A stretch of 64,000 nt of DNA from Roseovarius sp. MMSF_3350. Its GTDB lineage: Bacteria > Pseudomonadota > Alphaproteobacteria > Rhodobacterales > Rhodobacteraceae. Both the position numbers and the translations under genes were made by a program. Shown here one piece after another: positions 44,118-51,451 of this stretch (the stretch's first letter is position 1; every line of letters starts with the position of its first letter). The notes below the pieces were generated by a model that had not been told where the DNA came from, did not search any database, and worked only from the letters and a program-made list of their open reading frames with translations. The stretch is from NCBI RefSeq assembly GCF_030733425.1, contig NZ_JASHIZ010000005.1, positions 123,347 to 187,346 of the forward strand, read 5' to 3'.

Positions 44118-44184
44118 GGCAGCCCTTGGGCGCGTGAACACCCGGATTGGCATGGCCTAACCGCCCCGCCTCCGAAATCTTTAG

Positions 44185-44218
44185 AAGGGCCGTTCCACGA
44201 GGTTGGAGCGGCCCTTTT
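44185..44218 (+). terminator. intrinsic terminator
   Basis: AAGGGCCG (44185-44192) pairs with CGGCCCTT (44209-44216), extended inward by TCCA/TGGA with a T-G pair; loop CGAGGT; TTTT at 44215-44218. It ends a transcript running from the transporter or the micro-ORF before arfB. Confidence 0.75.
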
Positions 44219-44234
44219 GATATGAAAAGGGCGC

Positions 44235-44274
44235 GTCGGTATCGCGTCGGTATTTGAGTGGCATCGCGTCGGTG
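44235..44274 (+). repeat. 40-nt dispersed repeat, copy 2
   Basis: GTCGGTATCGCGTCGGTATT followed by TGAGTGGCATCGCGTCGGTG; 37 of 40 bases match the copy at 23184-23223 (opposite strand). It sits between the terminator and the arfB start codon, 17 nt from it. Confidence 0.75.
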
Positions 44275-44291
44275 CTATTTGACAGGTCATC

Positions 44292-44705
44292 ATGAAGATC
44301 AACGAACAGATCACCATCGAGGATTGGGAGCTGACCGAACAGTTCACCCGCGCGTCCGGCCCCGGCGGGCAGAACGTGAACAAGGTGTCCTCGGCCGTCG
44401 AGCTGCGGTTCGAGGCCGAGCGCTCGCCCAACCTGCCCGACCCGGTGAAGCGGCGGCTGCGGCGGCTGGCCGGGCGGCGCTGGACGAAGGACGGCGCGGT
44501 GGTGTTGCAGGTGTCCGAGGAAAGGTCGCAGGCCCGCAACCGCGAGATCGCGCGGGAGCGGCTGGCGGAGTTGATCGGCAAGGCCTGTGAAAAGCCGAAG
44601 CGGCGGATCCCGACGAAAGTGTCGAAGAACCAGAAGCGCAAGCGCGTCGAGGCCAAGAAGAAGCGGGCGGAGGTGAAGGCGTTGAGGGGGAAGGTGGAGA
44701 GGTAG
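44292..44705 (+). CDS. arfB: peptidyl-tRNA hydrolase ArfB (YaeJ)
   Basis: 137 aa. The GGQ motif is in RASGPGGQNVNKVSSAVELRF, as in release factors, and the long Lys/Arg-rich C-terminal tail (from residue 100: KPKRRIPTKVSKNQKRKR) inserts into the empty mRNA channel of stalled ribosomes. Length is normal. It frees peptides from ribosomes stuck on truncated mRNA. The Kiwa-type module follows on the opposite strand, starting 7 nt after its stop. Confidence 0.93.
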   Translation: MKINEQITIEDWELTEQFTRASGPGGQNVNKVSSAVELRFEAERSPNLPDPVKRRLRRLAGRRWTKDGAVVLQVSEERSQARNREIARERLAELIGKACEKPKRRIPTKVSKNQKRKRVEAKKKRAEVKALRGKVER

Positions 44706-44711
44706 TAGATT

Positions 44712-45584
44712 TTACCCAACCGTCCGCTTGCTATTTGCTACAAATACCTCTTCCGTTAACAAACCTTTGTAGACCGACTGCTCCAAGAACCTAAGTACCA
44801 GCTTCATTTCTTTCTTTTCCATTGGCATTACCAATTTCCCATCCTCCACGCTTAGCTTAATGTCGACCTTCATTGCATGTGCCGCAATTGTTTCAACACC
44901 AACAGTTTCTAGGACCCCGCTCTTGTCGATACCGTGAATTAGGCGTCTGCTCGTTTGGTCGGCATTTGATGCAAACAGTGCTTCGTTCTCCACATAAAGC
45001 TGAGATTTATTGGCAAACTCGTGCACCTGCGTTTCGGTGGCTACTTTAAAGTGTTCTTGCACGGTAAGCATAGTCCGCAGTTGAAAGAAGCTCTTGAAGT
45101 AGACTCTGTTATCCAACACGTAAGCCGAGACTTTATCATCAAGTGAAAATCCCGGTTCGACGAGCTTCCTGTATGTATCCCCTTGTAAAATAAGTGAAAG
45201 TCCAGAATTGCTTAAGAACTGCTTTCTGCTGAACCTCTGCATCAGCAAGCGGCCATTTTGCGTGGTGGATTCCCGGAATAATAGGAGAATTTTCGTGAAA
45301 GCTAGGTTGCCTACATCTAGCAGCGGGTAAGCCGTGGGATTTTGTTCCAATGTGGCGTTCAATGGAGAGACAAGTTTTGCGTCTTCGATGTACAAAATCT
45401 CTTCTCTATCTGGCTTGTACATTCCGTCGAATTCAATTTCTTCGTCGACATGGGCCAAAAAGTCTTGCTCTTGCGTTTCAAACAATTGATCAAGTTGAGC
45501 CTGCACCTGAGCGTTCACAGCTACCCGGTATACGACATGCTCAGAGTTCTTTTCCCGCACTAATGCGAATAGCGTTTTGGTCAT
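44712..45584 (-). CDS. kwaB: Kiwa anti-phage defence protein KwaB-like (DUF4868)
   Basis: 290 aa with no membrane segment. The features that suggest DUF4868/KwaB are the N-terminus TKTLFALVREKNSEHVVYRVAV, ILYIEDAKLVSPL near residue 63, and LLFRESTTQNGRLLMQRFSRKQFL in the middle, together with the final DIKLSVEDGKLVMPMEKKEMKLVLRFLEQ. It is preceded by a small membrane protein exactly as in Kiwa. KwaB is the cytosolic, DNA-binding effector of this system. ATG 45584 comes one base after the kwaA stop. GC is about 45 percent in sampled lines against about 65 percent around, so the pair was probably acquired. No catalytic motif is known to me. Confidence 0.78.
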   Translation of the reverse strand: MTKTLFALVREKNSEHVVYRVAVNAQVQAQLDQLFETQEQDFLAHVDEEIEFDGMYKPDREEILYIEDAKLVSPLNATLEQNPTAYPLLDVGNLAFTKILLLFRESTTQNGRLLMQRFSRKQFLSNSGLSLILQGDTYRKLVEPGFSLDDKVSAYVLDNRVYFKSFFQLRTMLTVQEHFKVATETQVHEFANKSQLYVENEALFASNADQTSRRLIHGIDKSGVLETVGVETIAAHAMKVDIKLSVEDGKLVMPMEKKEMKLVLRFLEQSVYKGLLTEEVFVANSKRTVG

Positions 45585-45585
45585 T

Positions 45586-46101
45586 TTAACCTGCGTCTAC
45601 TACAATGTATTCCGTAAGTTGCTTGACCTTGAGGCACTCACTTGCGGCGCGCAACTCCTTTTTGGTTAGCAAAACGAAGGTCACACTCTCAGGGGTTGTT
45701 ACTCTGTAGAAATGCCAACCGGCGAGACCAAGAATTGGATTGAAATGATAGCTGTATCCGGTTCCTACAACAATTCCCAATATCAAGATTGTAGGCAGCC
45801 AAATTAACCAGTTAAGGTCTTGAAAGTCTGCAGTAAAAAGTGGCAGAAGATACACTAGAAGAAGGCTCGTGTTTTCTCGATCAGCGGCTTCTACGCTTGA
45901 AATTTTGAACGCAACAAGTTCTCCGTCTTCCTTCGCCCTTTTGAAGATTATGAAGCACAGCACCACGAGGCCAATAGTAGCGCCAATTAGACATGTTCCT
46001 ATTTTGTTTTCATTTGCAATGAATGCGGAAATAGAATAGGTAAATCCTACAGGCGCGATGGCTGTAGCAGTAAGCGCGAGTTTGGCGAACTTGTTTAGCA
46101 T
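45586..46101 (-). CDS. kwaA: Kiwa membrane protein KwaA-like
   Basis: 171 aa. Four hydrophobic segments (about 8-28, 35-53, 77-90 and 98-116) and a cytosolic C-terminus with HFNPILGLAGWHFYRVTTPE, followed by VTFVLLTKKELR, fit KwaA. In Kiwa this membrane subunit assembles with KwaB and senses phage at the envelope. GAGAGG lies 4 nt before ATG 46101, which excludes the longer upstream reading. It precedes kwaB with one base between them and is as AT-rich as its partner. The match is from family pattern and gene order, not alignment. Confidence 0.72.
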   Translation of the reverse strand: MLNKFAKLALTATAIAPVGFTYSISAFIANENKIGTCLIGATIGLVVLCFIIFKRAKEDGELVAFKISSVEAADRENTSLLLVYLLPLFTADFQDLNWLIWLPTILILGIVVGTGYSYHFNPILGLAGWHFYRVTTPESVTFVLLTKKELRAASECLKVKQLTEYIVVDAG

Positions 46102-46140
46102 GCACCTCTCAGTACCAACATTACGATTTACGCTCAACCT

Positions 46141-46168
46141 TAGATAGGATCGGCACATTCCAATCCAA
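46141..46168 (-). promoter_or_regulatory. candidate promoter of the kwaA-kwaB pair
   Basis: On the minus strand TTGGAT (46168-46163), 16 nt, then TATCTA (46146-46141). Transcription would begin about 33 nt before the kwaA ATG. The same -10 hexamer is seen at 37673. Confidence 0.5.
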
Positions 46169-46208
46169 AAGGTTTCTTGCAAAAATTATGTGTTCTCAAG
46201 CTTGCAAA

Positions 46209-46224
46209 CTTTCACCCACCCTAC
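46209..46224. repeat. half copy of the GTAGGGTGGG repeat at the Kiwa edge
   Basis: TTTCACCCACCCTACG, i.e. one arm plus loop of the hairpin family, without the second arm. It overlaps the stop codon of the deacetylase gene. The broken copy marks the upstream edge of the AT-rich Kiwa segment. Confidence 0.55.
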
Positions 46225-46898
46225 GCAGGCTTCACCGTGATGCCTCGCGTCGTTGCCGCCTGGAGCAGGCGGCCGATCTGGGTTTGTGTGCTGTAGAAGC
46301 CGGGGCCGGTTTTGCGGTCCCGGACGTCATGGCCGGTGAAGACGGCGAGGCCGTCCATCCTGGCGATGAGGTCGAGCAGGTGGTGCTGCCGGCGCCAGCC
46401 GGGGAAGGCCTTGTGCTGCATGTCGGCGAAACCGAGGTTGTCGAGGCAGCCGGAGGCGGGGATTTCGGTGTAGATGCGACTGGCGGGGTTGGCGTGGTCG
46501 AGGCTGCGGGGGCCGGCGGCGCGGATGATCTCAAAGCGGGAGGCAAGGGCCGCGCGGGTCTCAAGTGTGGAGGCGTGGAAGGGGCAGGCGAAGGTGCGGG
46601 CGGGAAAGCCCGCCGCGCGATGCTCTGTTATGGCAAGATCGACCTCGTGTTCTAGCCAGTGATCGAGGCCGCGCGTCTGAAGGTAGGGTTTCAGCCTAGG
46701 GTGGGTGCGGGTGTGGCAGGCGATCTCGTGGCCGTCGGCTTGCAGCAGGCGCAGCCCGTCGATCTGCGCGGGCGTGGCCTCGTGCAGGTGGGATACGCAG
46801 AAGGTGACGCGAGCGTCATGCGCATCGAAAACGGGCCGGGCGGCGACCCAGTTGGCGACGAAGAGATCGTCGAAGGTAAGGCAGAGCGTGCCCGGCAT
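46221..46898 (-). CDS. polysaccharide deacetylase (NodB-homology) family protein
   Basis: 225 aa. The NodB fold is shown by LCLTFDDLFVANW (catalytic Asp and metal Asp), HEIACHTRTHPRL (metal His-x-x-x-His, variation of H-S-x-x-H) and FACPFHAST (usual RxPxG replaced by ACPFHA). It should remove N- or O-acetyl groups from a polysaccharide, though the changed third motif leaves activity uncertain. It reads toward the Kiwa genes. No signal peptide is seen, so it is probably cytosolic. Confidence 0.82.
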   Translation of the reverse strand: MPGTLCLTFDDLFVANWVAARPVFDAHDARVTFCVSHLHEATPAQIDGLRLLQADGHEIACHTRTHPRLKPYLQTRGLDHWLEHEVDLAITEHRAAGFPARTFACPFHASTLETRAALASRFEIIRAAGPRSLDHANPASRIYTEIPASGCLDNLGFADMQHKAFPGWRRQHHLLDLIARMDGLAVFTGHDVRDRKTGPGFYSTQTQIGRLLQAATTRGITVKPA

Positions 46899-47028
46899 TT
46901 GACCTCCCCGATGCGACTAAGGTCTTGATGCGCAGGGGGGCCTGTCTCTGTCAATTTATACCGCGCGGCGCGCTTGGAGGAATGCGGGCGGTGCGGTAGG
47001 ATCGGGCCAGTCACGGAGGAGACATGCC

Positions 47029-47538
47029 ATGCAGATGAGCGGGGAGCGCGAGATCGCGGCGGACCGGGCGACGGTCTGGGCCGCGCTGATGGAGCCGGAA
47101 GTGCTGAAGGAATGCGTGCCGGGCGCGCAGGAGGTCACGGGCAACCCCCAGGACGGGTACGAGGCGACGGTCACGCAGAAGGTCGGGCCCGTGAAGGCGA
47201 CGTTCAAGGGCATGGTCACCTTCAGCGAGATGAACGAGCCGGAGAGCCTGCGCCTCGAAGGTGAAGGCAAGGGCGGTGCCGCCGGCTTCGCCAAGGGCGC
47301 CGCGGATGTGCGGCTGGAAGAGGTGCCGGGCGGCACGCGGCTGTCCTACGACGTTGAAGCCAAGGTGGGCGGCAAGCTGGCGCAGCTGGGCAGCCGGATC
47401 GTCGACGGGTTCGCCAAGAAGATGGCGGACCAGTTCTTTTCCAACCTCGAGGAGGTCATCGAGGGGCCGAAGGAGGACGAACCGGAAGAGCAGGCCGAGA
47501 AGAAAGGTTGGCTGAAGCGGATGATCTCGAAGGGGTAA
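47029..47538 (+). CDS. CoxG-like SRPBCC family protein
   Basis: 169 aa. The START/Bet-v1-like fold typical of CoxG is marked by MSGEREIAADRATVWAALMEPEVLKECVPGAQEV (here by the I-x-A-x-x-x-x-V-W-x-x-L...C-V-P-G pattern), then VGPVKATFKG and GKGGAAGFAKGAADV. CoxG helps build or anchor CO dehydrogenase, but no cox structural genes are nearby, so it may serve another molybdoenzyme or a different job. The C-terminal 30 residues are acidic then Lys-rich (KKGWLKRM). GGAGGA is 8 nt upstream of ATG 47029. Confidence 0.85.
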   Translation: MQMSGEREIAADRATVWAALMEPEVLKECVPGAQEVTGNPQDGYEATVTQKVGPVKATFKGMVTFSEMNEPESLRLEGEGKGGAAGFAKGAADVRLEEVPGGTRLSYDVEAKVGGKLAQLGSRIVDGFAKKMADQFFSNLEEVIEGPKEDEPEEQAEKKGWLKRMISKG

Positions 47539-47570
47539 ACCTTTTTTTGCATCGTGTAGTAATTTGCGTC

Positions 47571-47612
47571 CCCGTCGGAGCCTCCGGCGGGGATATTTTT
47601 GGCCAAAAGAAG
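47571..47612. repeat. GGGGATATTT-type dispersed repeat
   Basis: GTCGGAGCCTCCGGCGGGGA then TATTTTTGGCCAAAAGAAGAG. It matches the reverse complement of 11421-11458 over its core (GGAGCCTCCGGCGGGGATAT). It follows the CoxG-like gene. Confidence 0.65.
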
Positions 47613-47675
47613 AGGAAGCGCGTGATCCGGGCGCAGGGGGCGGGAGGCGTCTGTCGGGTCGCCTCCAGGGCTTTG

Positions 47676-48377
47676 CTATTGCCGGCGCGGGCGGCTTTGG
47701 CGGATGAGTTCGGCGATGCGGCCTCCGATGGCGTCGGACCCCTTTGGCGAGGGGTGGATGAGATCGACGGCGTGATAGGTGCGGTCGCCCGTCGGGACCA
47801 CGTCGCTCATCGGGATGAAATGCACGCCGCGATCGAGGGCGGCAAGGCGGGCCATGCGGGCGTCCATCTCGTGGCCCTCATCGACGCAGCCTTCGATCGG
47901 CGAGCGAAAGCCGGGGGTGTGCAGGTAGCCCACCATCACCACGTTGGCGCCGGTCCTGCGCATCTTCGAGACGAAGCCCGGAATGACGCCGGTGGTGCCA
48001 TCCTCGGAGATCAGCCGGTCGATGCGACGGTCGCAGAAGCCGCAGCCACAGCCGAACAGGATGTCGTTGCCGCCGCCGTTCATTACGATCCAGTCCCAGT
48101 CGCCCGCGCGGTATTGCTTGGTGATGTTCATGCCGGCCGCGCCCGAGATTGGCAGGGCGTAGAGGAAGCGCGCGCCGGAGACGGAGCGGTCGATCACCGG
48201 CTCGCCCAGGCGGCGTTCCATGGCGTGGGAGACGGATTTTCCGGCCATTCCGTGTAGGGCCATCATGGAATCGCCCATGAGAAGAATACGGGGGTTATCG
48301 GCACGCGTCACCGTCTCGGTGCAGGCACCGAGCGCGAATATGATGAGCGGCCAGACAAAACGAGAGAGGCGTTTCAT
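47676..48377 (-). CDS. SGNH/GDSL-type hydrolase lipoprotein
   Basis: 233 aa. An N-terminal signal ends in a lipobox (FALGAC), so it is probably lipid-anchored. The esterase blocks are RILLMGDSMMALHG (nucleophilic Ser in G-D-S), MNGGGNDILF (oxyanion Asn) and DLIHPSPKGSDAIG (catalytic Asp and His). Cys-rich segment FGCGCGFCDRR lies after block III. It would hydrolyse an ester in the periplasm, for example on a glycan or lipid. Its stop faces the CoxG-like gene. Confidence 0.86.
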   Translation of the reverse strand: MKRLSRFVWPLIIFALGACTETVTRADNPRILLMGDSMMALHGMAGKSVSHAMERRLGEPVIDRSVSGARFLYALPISGAAGMNITKQYRAGDWDWIVMNGGGNDILFGCGCGFCDRRIDRLISEDGTTGVIPGFVSKMRRTGANVVMVGYLHTPGFRSPIEGCVDEGHEMDARMARLAALDRGVHFIPMSDVVPTGDRTYHAVDLIHPSPKGSDAIGGRIAELIRQSRPRRQ

Positions 48378-48604
48378 GTCTGTCCTGCAATTTTCGTGAT
48401 GCGCACGGCATCATGCGCCCCCAACCGCATGCAGGATTCCCGTAGGAGGCGAAAGGTGCAATGCGAAATCTGGAAACACTGCGTTTTGGTTGGGGCGGCG
48501 GGTGTGCCAGCAGGAATGCACATGAGGGTGTGTTTTCCTACCGGCTTGCGCCGGGTCGCGGCCGGATTAGTTTGCCGCAGATGACGCAAGAAGGAGCGCG
48601 GGAC

Positions 48605-49534
48605 ATGGCGGCGTTTATCGAGGTGAACGGCCTGGAAAAAACCTATGACGACGGGTTCCAGGCGCTGAAAGGCGTGGATCTGAAGATCCGCGAGGGCGAG
48701 ATCCTTGCGCTTTTGGGGCCCAACGGCGCGGGCAAGACGACGCTGATTTCGGCGCTGTGCGGGATCACGACGCCTACGGGCGGGACGGCGCGCGTGGGCG
48801 GGCACGATATCCTGGACGACTATCGCGCGGCGCGGTCGCTGGTGGGGCTGGTGCCACAGGAGATCGCGCTGGAGCCGTTCGAGAAGGTGATCAACACGGT
48901 GCGGTTTTCGCGGGGCCTCTTCGGCAAGGGGCGCGACGACGCGCTGGTGGAGAAGATCCTGCGGCAGCTGAGCCTGTGGGACAAGCGCAGCAACCAGGTC
49001 AAGGAGCTGTCGGGCGGCATGAAGCGCCGGGTGCTGATCGCCAAGGCGCTGGTGCACGAGCCGCGGGTTCTGTTCCTGGACGAGCCGACCGCGGGCGTCG
49101 ACGTGGAGCTGCGCCGCGACATGTGGGAAGTGGTCGAGGGGCTGCGGCAGGATGGTGTGACGATCATCCTGACCACGCATTACATCGAGGAGGCCGAGGC
49201 GATTGCCGACCGGGTGGCGGTGATTGCCCATGGAGAGATCCTGCTGGTCGAGGACAAGGTGGCGCTGATGCAGCGAATGGGGCGCAAGAGCCTGCGGATC
49301 GACCTGGTGGAGCCGGTCGAGGATGTTCCCCCGAACCTGTCGGACTATGATTTGTGGAAAAGCCCGGACGGGCAGAGCCTGACCTATACCTATGACACCA
49401 ATGCCGAGCGGACGGGGATTGCGCGGCTGGTGAAGGAACTGACGGAGGCGGGGCTGGTGATCCGGGATATCCAGACCAGCCAGTCGAGCCTGGAAGAGAT
49501 CTTCGTCGGGCTGGTGAAGGAGGACGCGGCATGA
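48605..49534 (+). CDS. ABC transporter ATP-binding protein (YadG-like)
   Basis: 309 aa. Walker [14 protein letters not shown]-loop LVPQEIAL, signature ELSGGMKRR, Walker [13 protein letters not shown] and switch His TTHYIEE are all in place. The C-terminal extension (from about 225) is typical of drug/lipid exporters of the ABC-2 type. AAGGAG is 9 nt before ATG 48605; longer readings upstream are discarded. The permease overlaps by 4 nt. It energises an exporter of unknown substrate, as in E. coli YadGH. Confidence 0.93.
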   Translation: MAAFIEVNGLEKTYDDGFQALKGVDLKIREGEILALLGPNGAGKTTLISALCGITTPTGGTARVGGHDILDDYRAARSLVGLVPQEIALEPFEKVINTVRFSRGLFGKGRDDALVEKILRQLSLWDKRSNQVKELSGGMKRRVLIAKALVHEPRVLFLDEPTAGVDVELRRDMWEVVEGLRQDGVTIILTTHYIEEAEAIADRVAVIAHGEILLVEDKVALMQRMGRKSLRIDLVEPVEDVPPNLSDYDLWKSPDGQSLTYTYDTNAERTGIARLVKELTEAGLVIRDIQTSQSSLEEIFVGLVKEDAA

Positions 49535-50292
49535 ATGTTCTGGCCATCAGGGCGATCTACAGGTTCGAGATGCAGCGGTTCTTTCGCACGCTCTTGCAAA
49601 GCTTCGTGTCGCCGGTGATTTCGACCTCGCTTTATTTCGTGGTGTTCGGTGCCGCCATCGGCAGCCGGATCGACCAGGTGGAGGGCGTGAGCTATGGCGC
49701 GTTCATCGTGCCGGGGCTGATCATGCTGTCGGTGATCACGCAGGCGATTTCGAACGCGTCCTTCGGGATCTATTTCCCGAAATTCATCGGGACGATCTAT
49801 GAATTGCTGTCGGCGCCGGTGAACTTCCTGGAGATCGTGATCGGATATGTGGGGGCGGCGGCCACCAAGGCGCTGTTCATCGGGGTGGTGATCCTGGCGA
49901 CCTCGGCGCTGTTCGTGGACGTGCAGATACAGCATCCGGGCGCGATGGTGGCGTTTTTGCTGCTGACCTGCATCAGCTTCGCCCTGTTCGGGTTCATCAT
50001 CGGGATATGGGCGCAGAATTTCGAGCAGTTGCAGCTGGTGCCGCTCTTGATCGTGACGCCGCTGGTGTTCCTGGGGGGCTCGTTTTACTCGATCTCGATG
50101 CTGCCGCCGTTCTGGCAGACGGTGACGCTGTTCAACCCGGTCGTGTACCTGATCTCGGGGTTCCGTTGGGCGTTCTTCGGGCAGGCGGACGTGTCCATTG
50201 GCCTGAGCCTGTTGGCAATCGCAGGGTTCACGGCGCTGTGCCTGTTCCTGATCTGGCGGATCTTCAGGACGGGGTACCGGATCAAGAGTTGA
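49531..50292 (+). CDS. ABC-2 type transport permease (YadH-like)
   Basis: 253 aa with six hydrophobic segments. It starts [32 protein letters not shown] and has the ABC-2 motif [20 protein letters not shown] and [37 protein letters not shown]; these match YadH/NodJ-like permeases by the P-x-W-x-x-x-x-x-x-x-P-x-x-Y-x-x-x-x-x-R pattern. Partner of the preceding ATPase (ATGA overlap). A GTAGGGTGGG hairpin follows 20 nt after the stop and may end the transcript. Confidence 0.92.
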   Translation: MNVLAIRAIYRFEMQRFFRTLLQSFVSPVISTSLYFVVFGAAIGSRIDQVEGVSYGAFIVPGLIMLSVITQAISNASFGIYFPKFIGTIYELLSAPVNFLEIVIGYVGAAATKALFIGVVILATSALFVDVQIQHPGAMVAFLLLTCISFALFGFIIGIWAQNFEQLQLVPLLIVTPLVFLGGSFYSISMLPPFWQTVTLFNPVVYLISGFRWAFFGQADVSIGLSLLAIAGFTALCLFLIWRIFRTGYRIKS

Positions 50293-50311
50293 GAGGAGCG
50301 TCGGGAGGCGC

Positions 50312-50334
50312 GTGGGTTTTCACCCACCCTACAC
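50312..50334. repeat. GTAGGGTGGG-type hairpin repeat
   Basis: GTGGGT (50312-50317) TTTC ACCCAC (50322-50327), continuing CCTAC; a perfect 6-bp stem read on the minus strand as GTAGGGTGGGTGAAAACCCAC. It lies just after the ABC permease gene. Confidence 0.7.
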
Positions 50335-50484
50335 AGGATGTGCGCCGACCGAGGAGAGGGCGGCGGCGGTCTGGCAGACGCGCGGCCTGACCCCGCGTCG
50401 TTTACGTGGCTTTCTTGCCTTCGGACCGTATTGATACGCCCCGCCACCTTGTTTGTCCGGTGCGGGCATTCTACATCGCTTGCC

Positions 50485-51282
50485 ATGAAGCGATTTATCC
50501 CGTTTTTGAAAACCGGGCCGGTGGTCTCGGTCGTGCGCCTGTCGGGTGCCATCGGCGCCGGGGCGCGGATGCCGCTGAGCGACGAGGCGATGGCGCCCGC
50601 CATCGAAAAGGCGTTCAAGCGGGGCAAGCCCAAGGCGGTTGCGCTGTTGATCAACAGCCCCGGCGGCTCGCCGGTGCAGTCGGCCCTGATCGCAAGCCGC
50701 ATCCGGCGGCTGGCCGAAGAGCACAAGGTGCCCGTTCATGCCTTTGTCGAGGATGTGGCGGCGTCGGGCGGCTATTGGCTGGCCTCGGCGGCGGATGACA
50801 TCTGGGTCGACGACAATTCCATCGTGGGCAGCATCGGGGTGATCTCGGCCGGTTTCGGTGCGCATATCTTCCTGGCGCGGCAGGGCGTCGAGCGGCGGGT
50901 CTATACCGCCGGCAAGTCGAAGAGCACGCTCGACCCGTTCCAACCGGAAAAGAAGGAAGACGTGGCCCGCCTCAAGCGCATCCTGGAAGAGATGCACGGC
51001 AACTTCATCGCGCAGATCAGGGCGCGGCGGGGTGACCGGCTGAACGAGGACGAGGACCTGTTTACCGGCGAGTTCTGGCTGGGCCGTCGTGGCGTCGAAC
51101 TGGGCCTGGCCGACGGGGTGGCGCACTTGGTGCCGAAGCTGAAGGAGCTTTACGGCGACAAGGTGCGGCTTGCCACCTACGGCAAGAAAAAGGGCCTTTT
51201 CCAGCGGTTTGGGGCGAGGGTGGTCGAGAATGCCTTTGCCTCGGTCGAGGAACGCGCGGCCTTTGCCCGGTTCGGCCTTTGA
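50485..51282 (+). CDS. S49 family serine peptidase (SppA/SohB-like)
   Basis: 265 aa. The nucleophile is Ser94 in EDVAASGGYWLA and the paired Lys is probably Lys146 in GKSKSTLDPF, 52 residues later as in bacterial SppA. The opening lacks a clear signal peptide or a strong membrane helix, so it may be peripheral or cytosolic. S49 enzymes degrade signal peptides or membrane-protein remnants. The gene for the small zinc-ribbon-like membrane protein starts 2 nt after its stop. Confidence 0.9.
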   Translation: MKRFIPFLKTGPVVSVVRLSGAIGAGARMPLSDEAMAPAIEKAFKRGKPKAVALLINSPGGSPVQSALIASRIRRLAEEHKVPVHAFVEDVAASGGYWLASAADDIWVDDNSIVGSIGVISAGFGAHIFLARQGVERRVYTAGKSKSTLDPFQPEKKEDVARLKRILEEMHGNFIAQIRARRGDRLNEDEDLFTGEFWLGRRGVELGLADGVAHLVPKLKELYGDKVRLATYGKKKGLFQRFGARVVENAFASVEERAAFARFGL

Positions 51283-51283
51283 C

Positions 51284-51451
51284 GTGCTGAGCAAGATCGC
51301 CCTCATATTCCTGGCCTTCATCGCCGTGCTGGCGATGTTCGGACGCCTGCGGTTTCCCGGACAGAAGCAACTGGAATCGGCCCGGTGCCCGCATTGCAGG
51401 CGGTTCCGCATCGGCAAGGGGCCGTGCCAGTGCCGGGAGGACAAATCCTGA
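51284..51451 (+). CDS. small membrane protein with Cys-rich (zinc-ribbon-like) tail
   Basis: About 55 aa, starting GTG 51284, two bases after the protease stop. One membrane helix (IALIFLAFIAVLAMFG) is followed by ESARCPHCRRFRIGKGPCQCRED, a C-x2-C-x8-C-x-C array able to bind zinc. Its stop overlaps the ATG of the exchanger gene (TGATG), so all three are translated together. I do not recognise the family; its place and codon use argue for a real gene. It may be an accessory of the protease or exchanger. Confidence 0.6.
   Translation: MLSKIALIFLAFIAVLAMFGRLRFPGQKQLESARCPHCRRFRIGKGPCQCREDKS

Noticed and set aside
47029..47538. carbon-monoxide dehydrogenase operon
   Set aside because: Only a CoxG-like protein is present; no coxL, coxM or coxS in the window.
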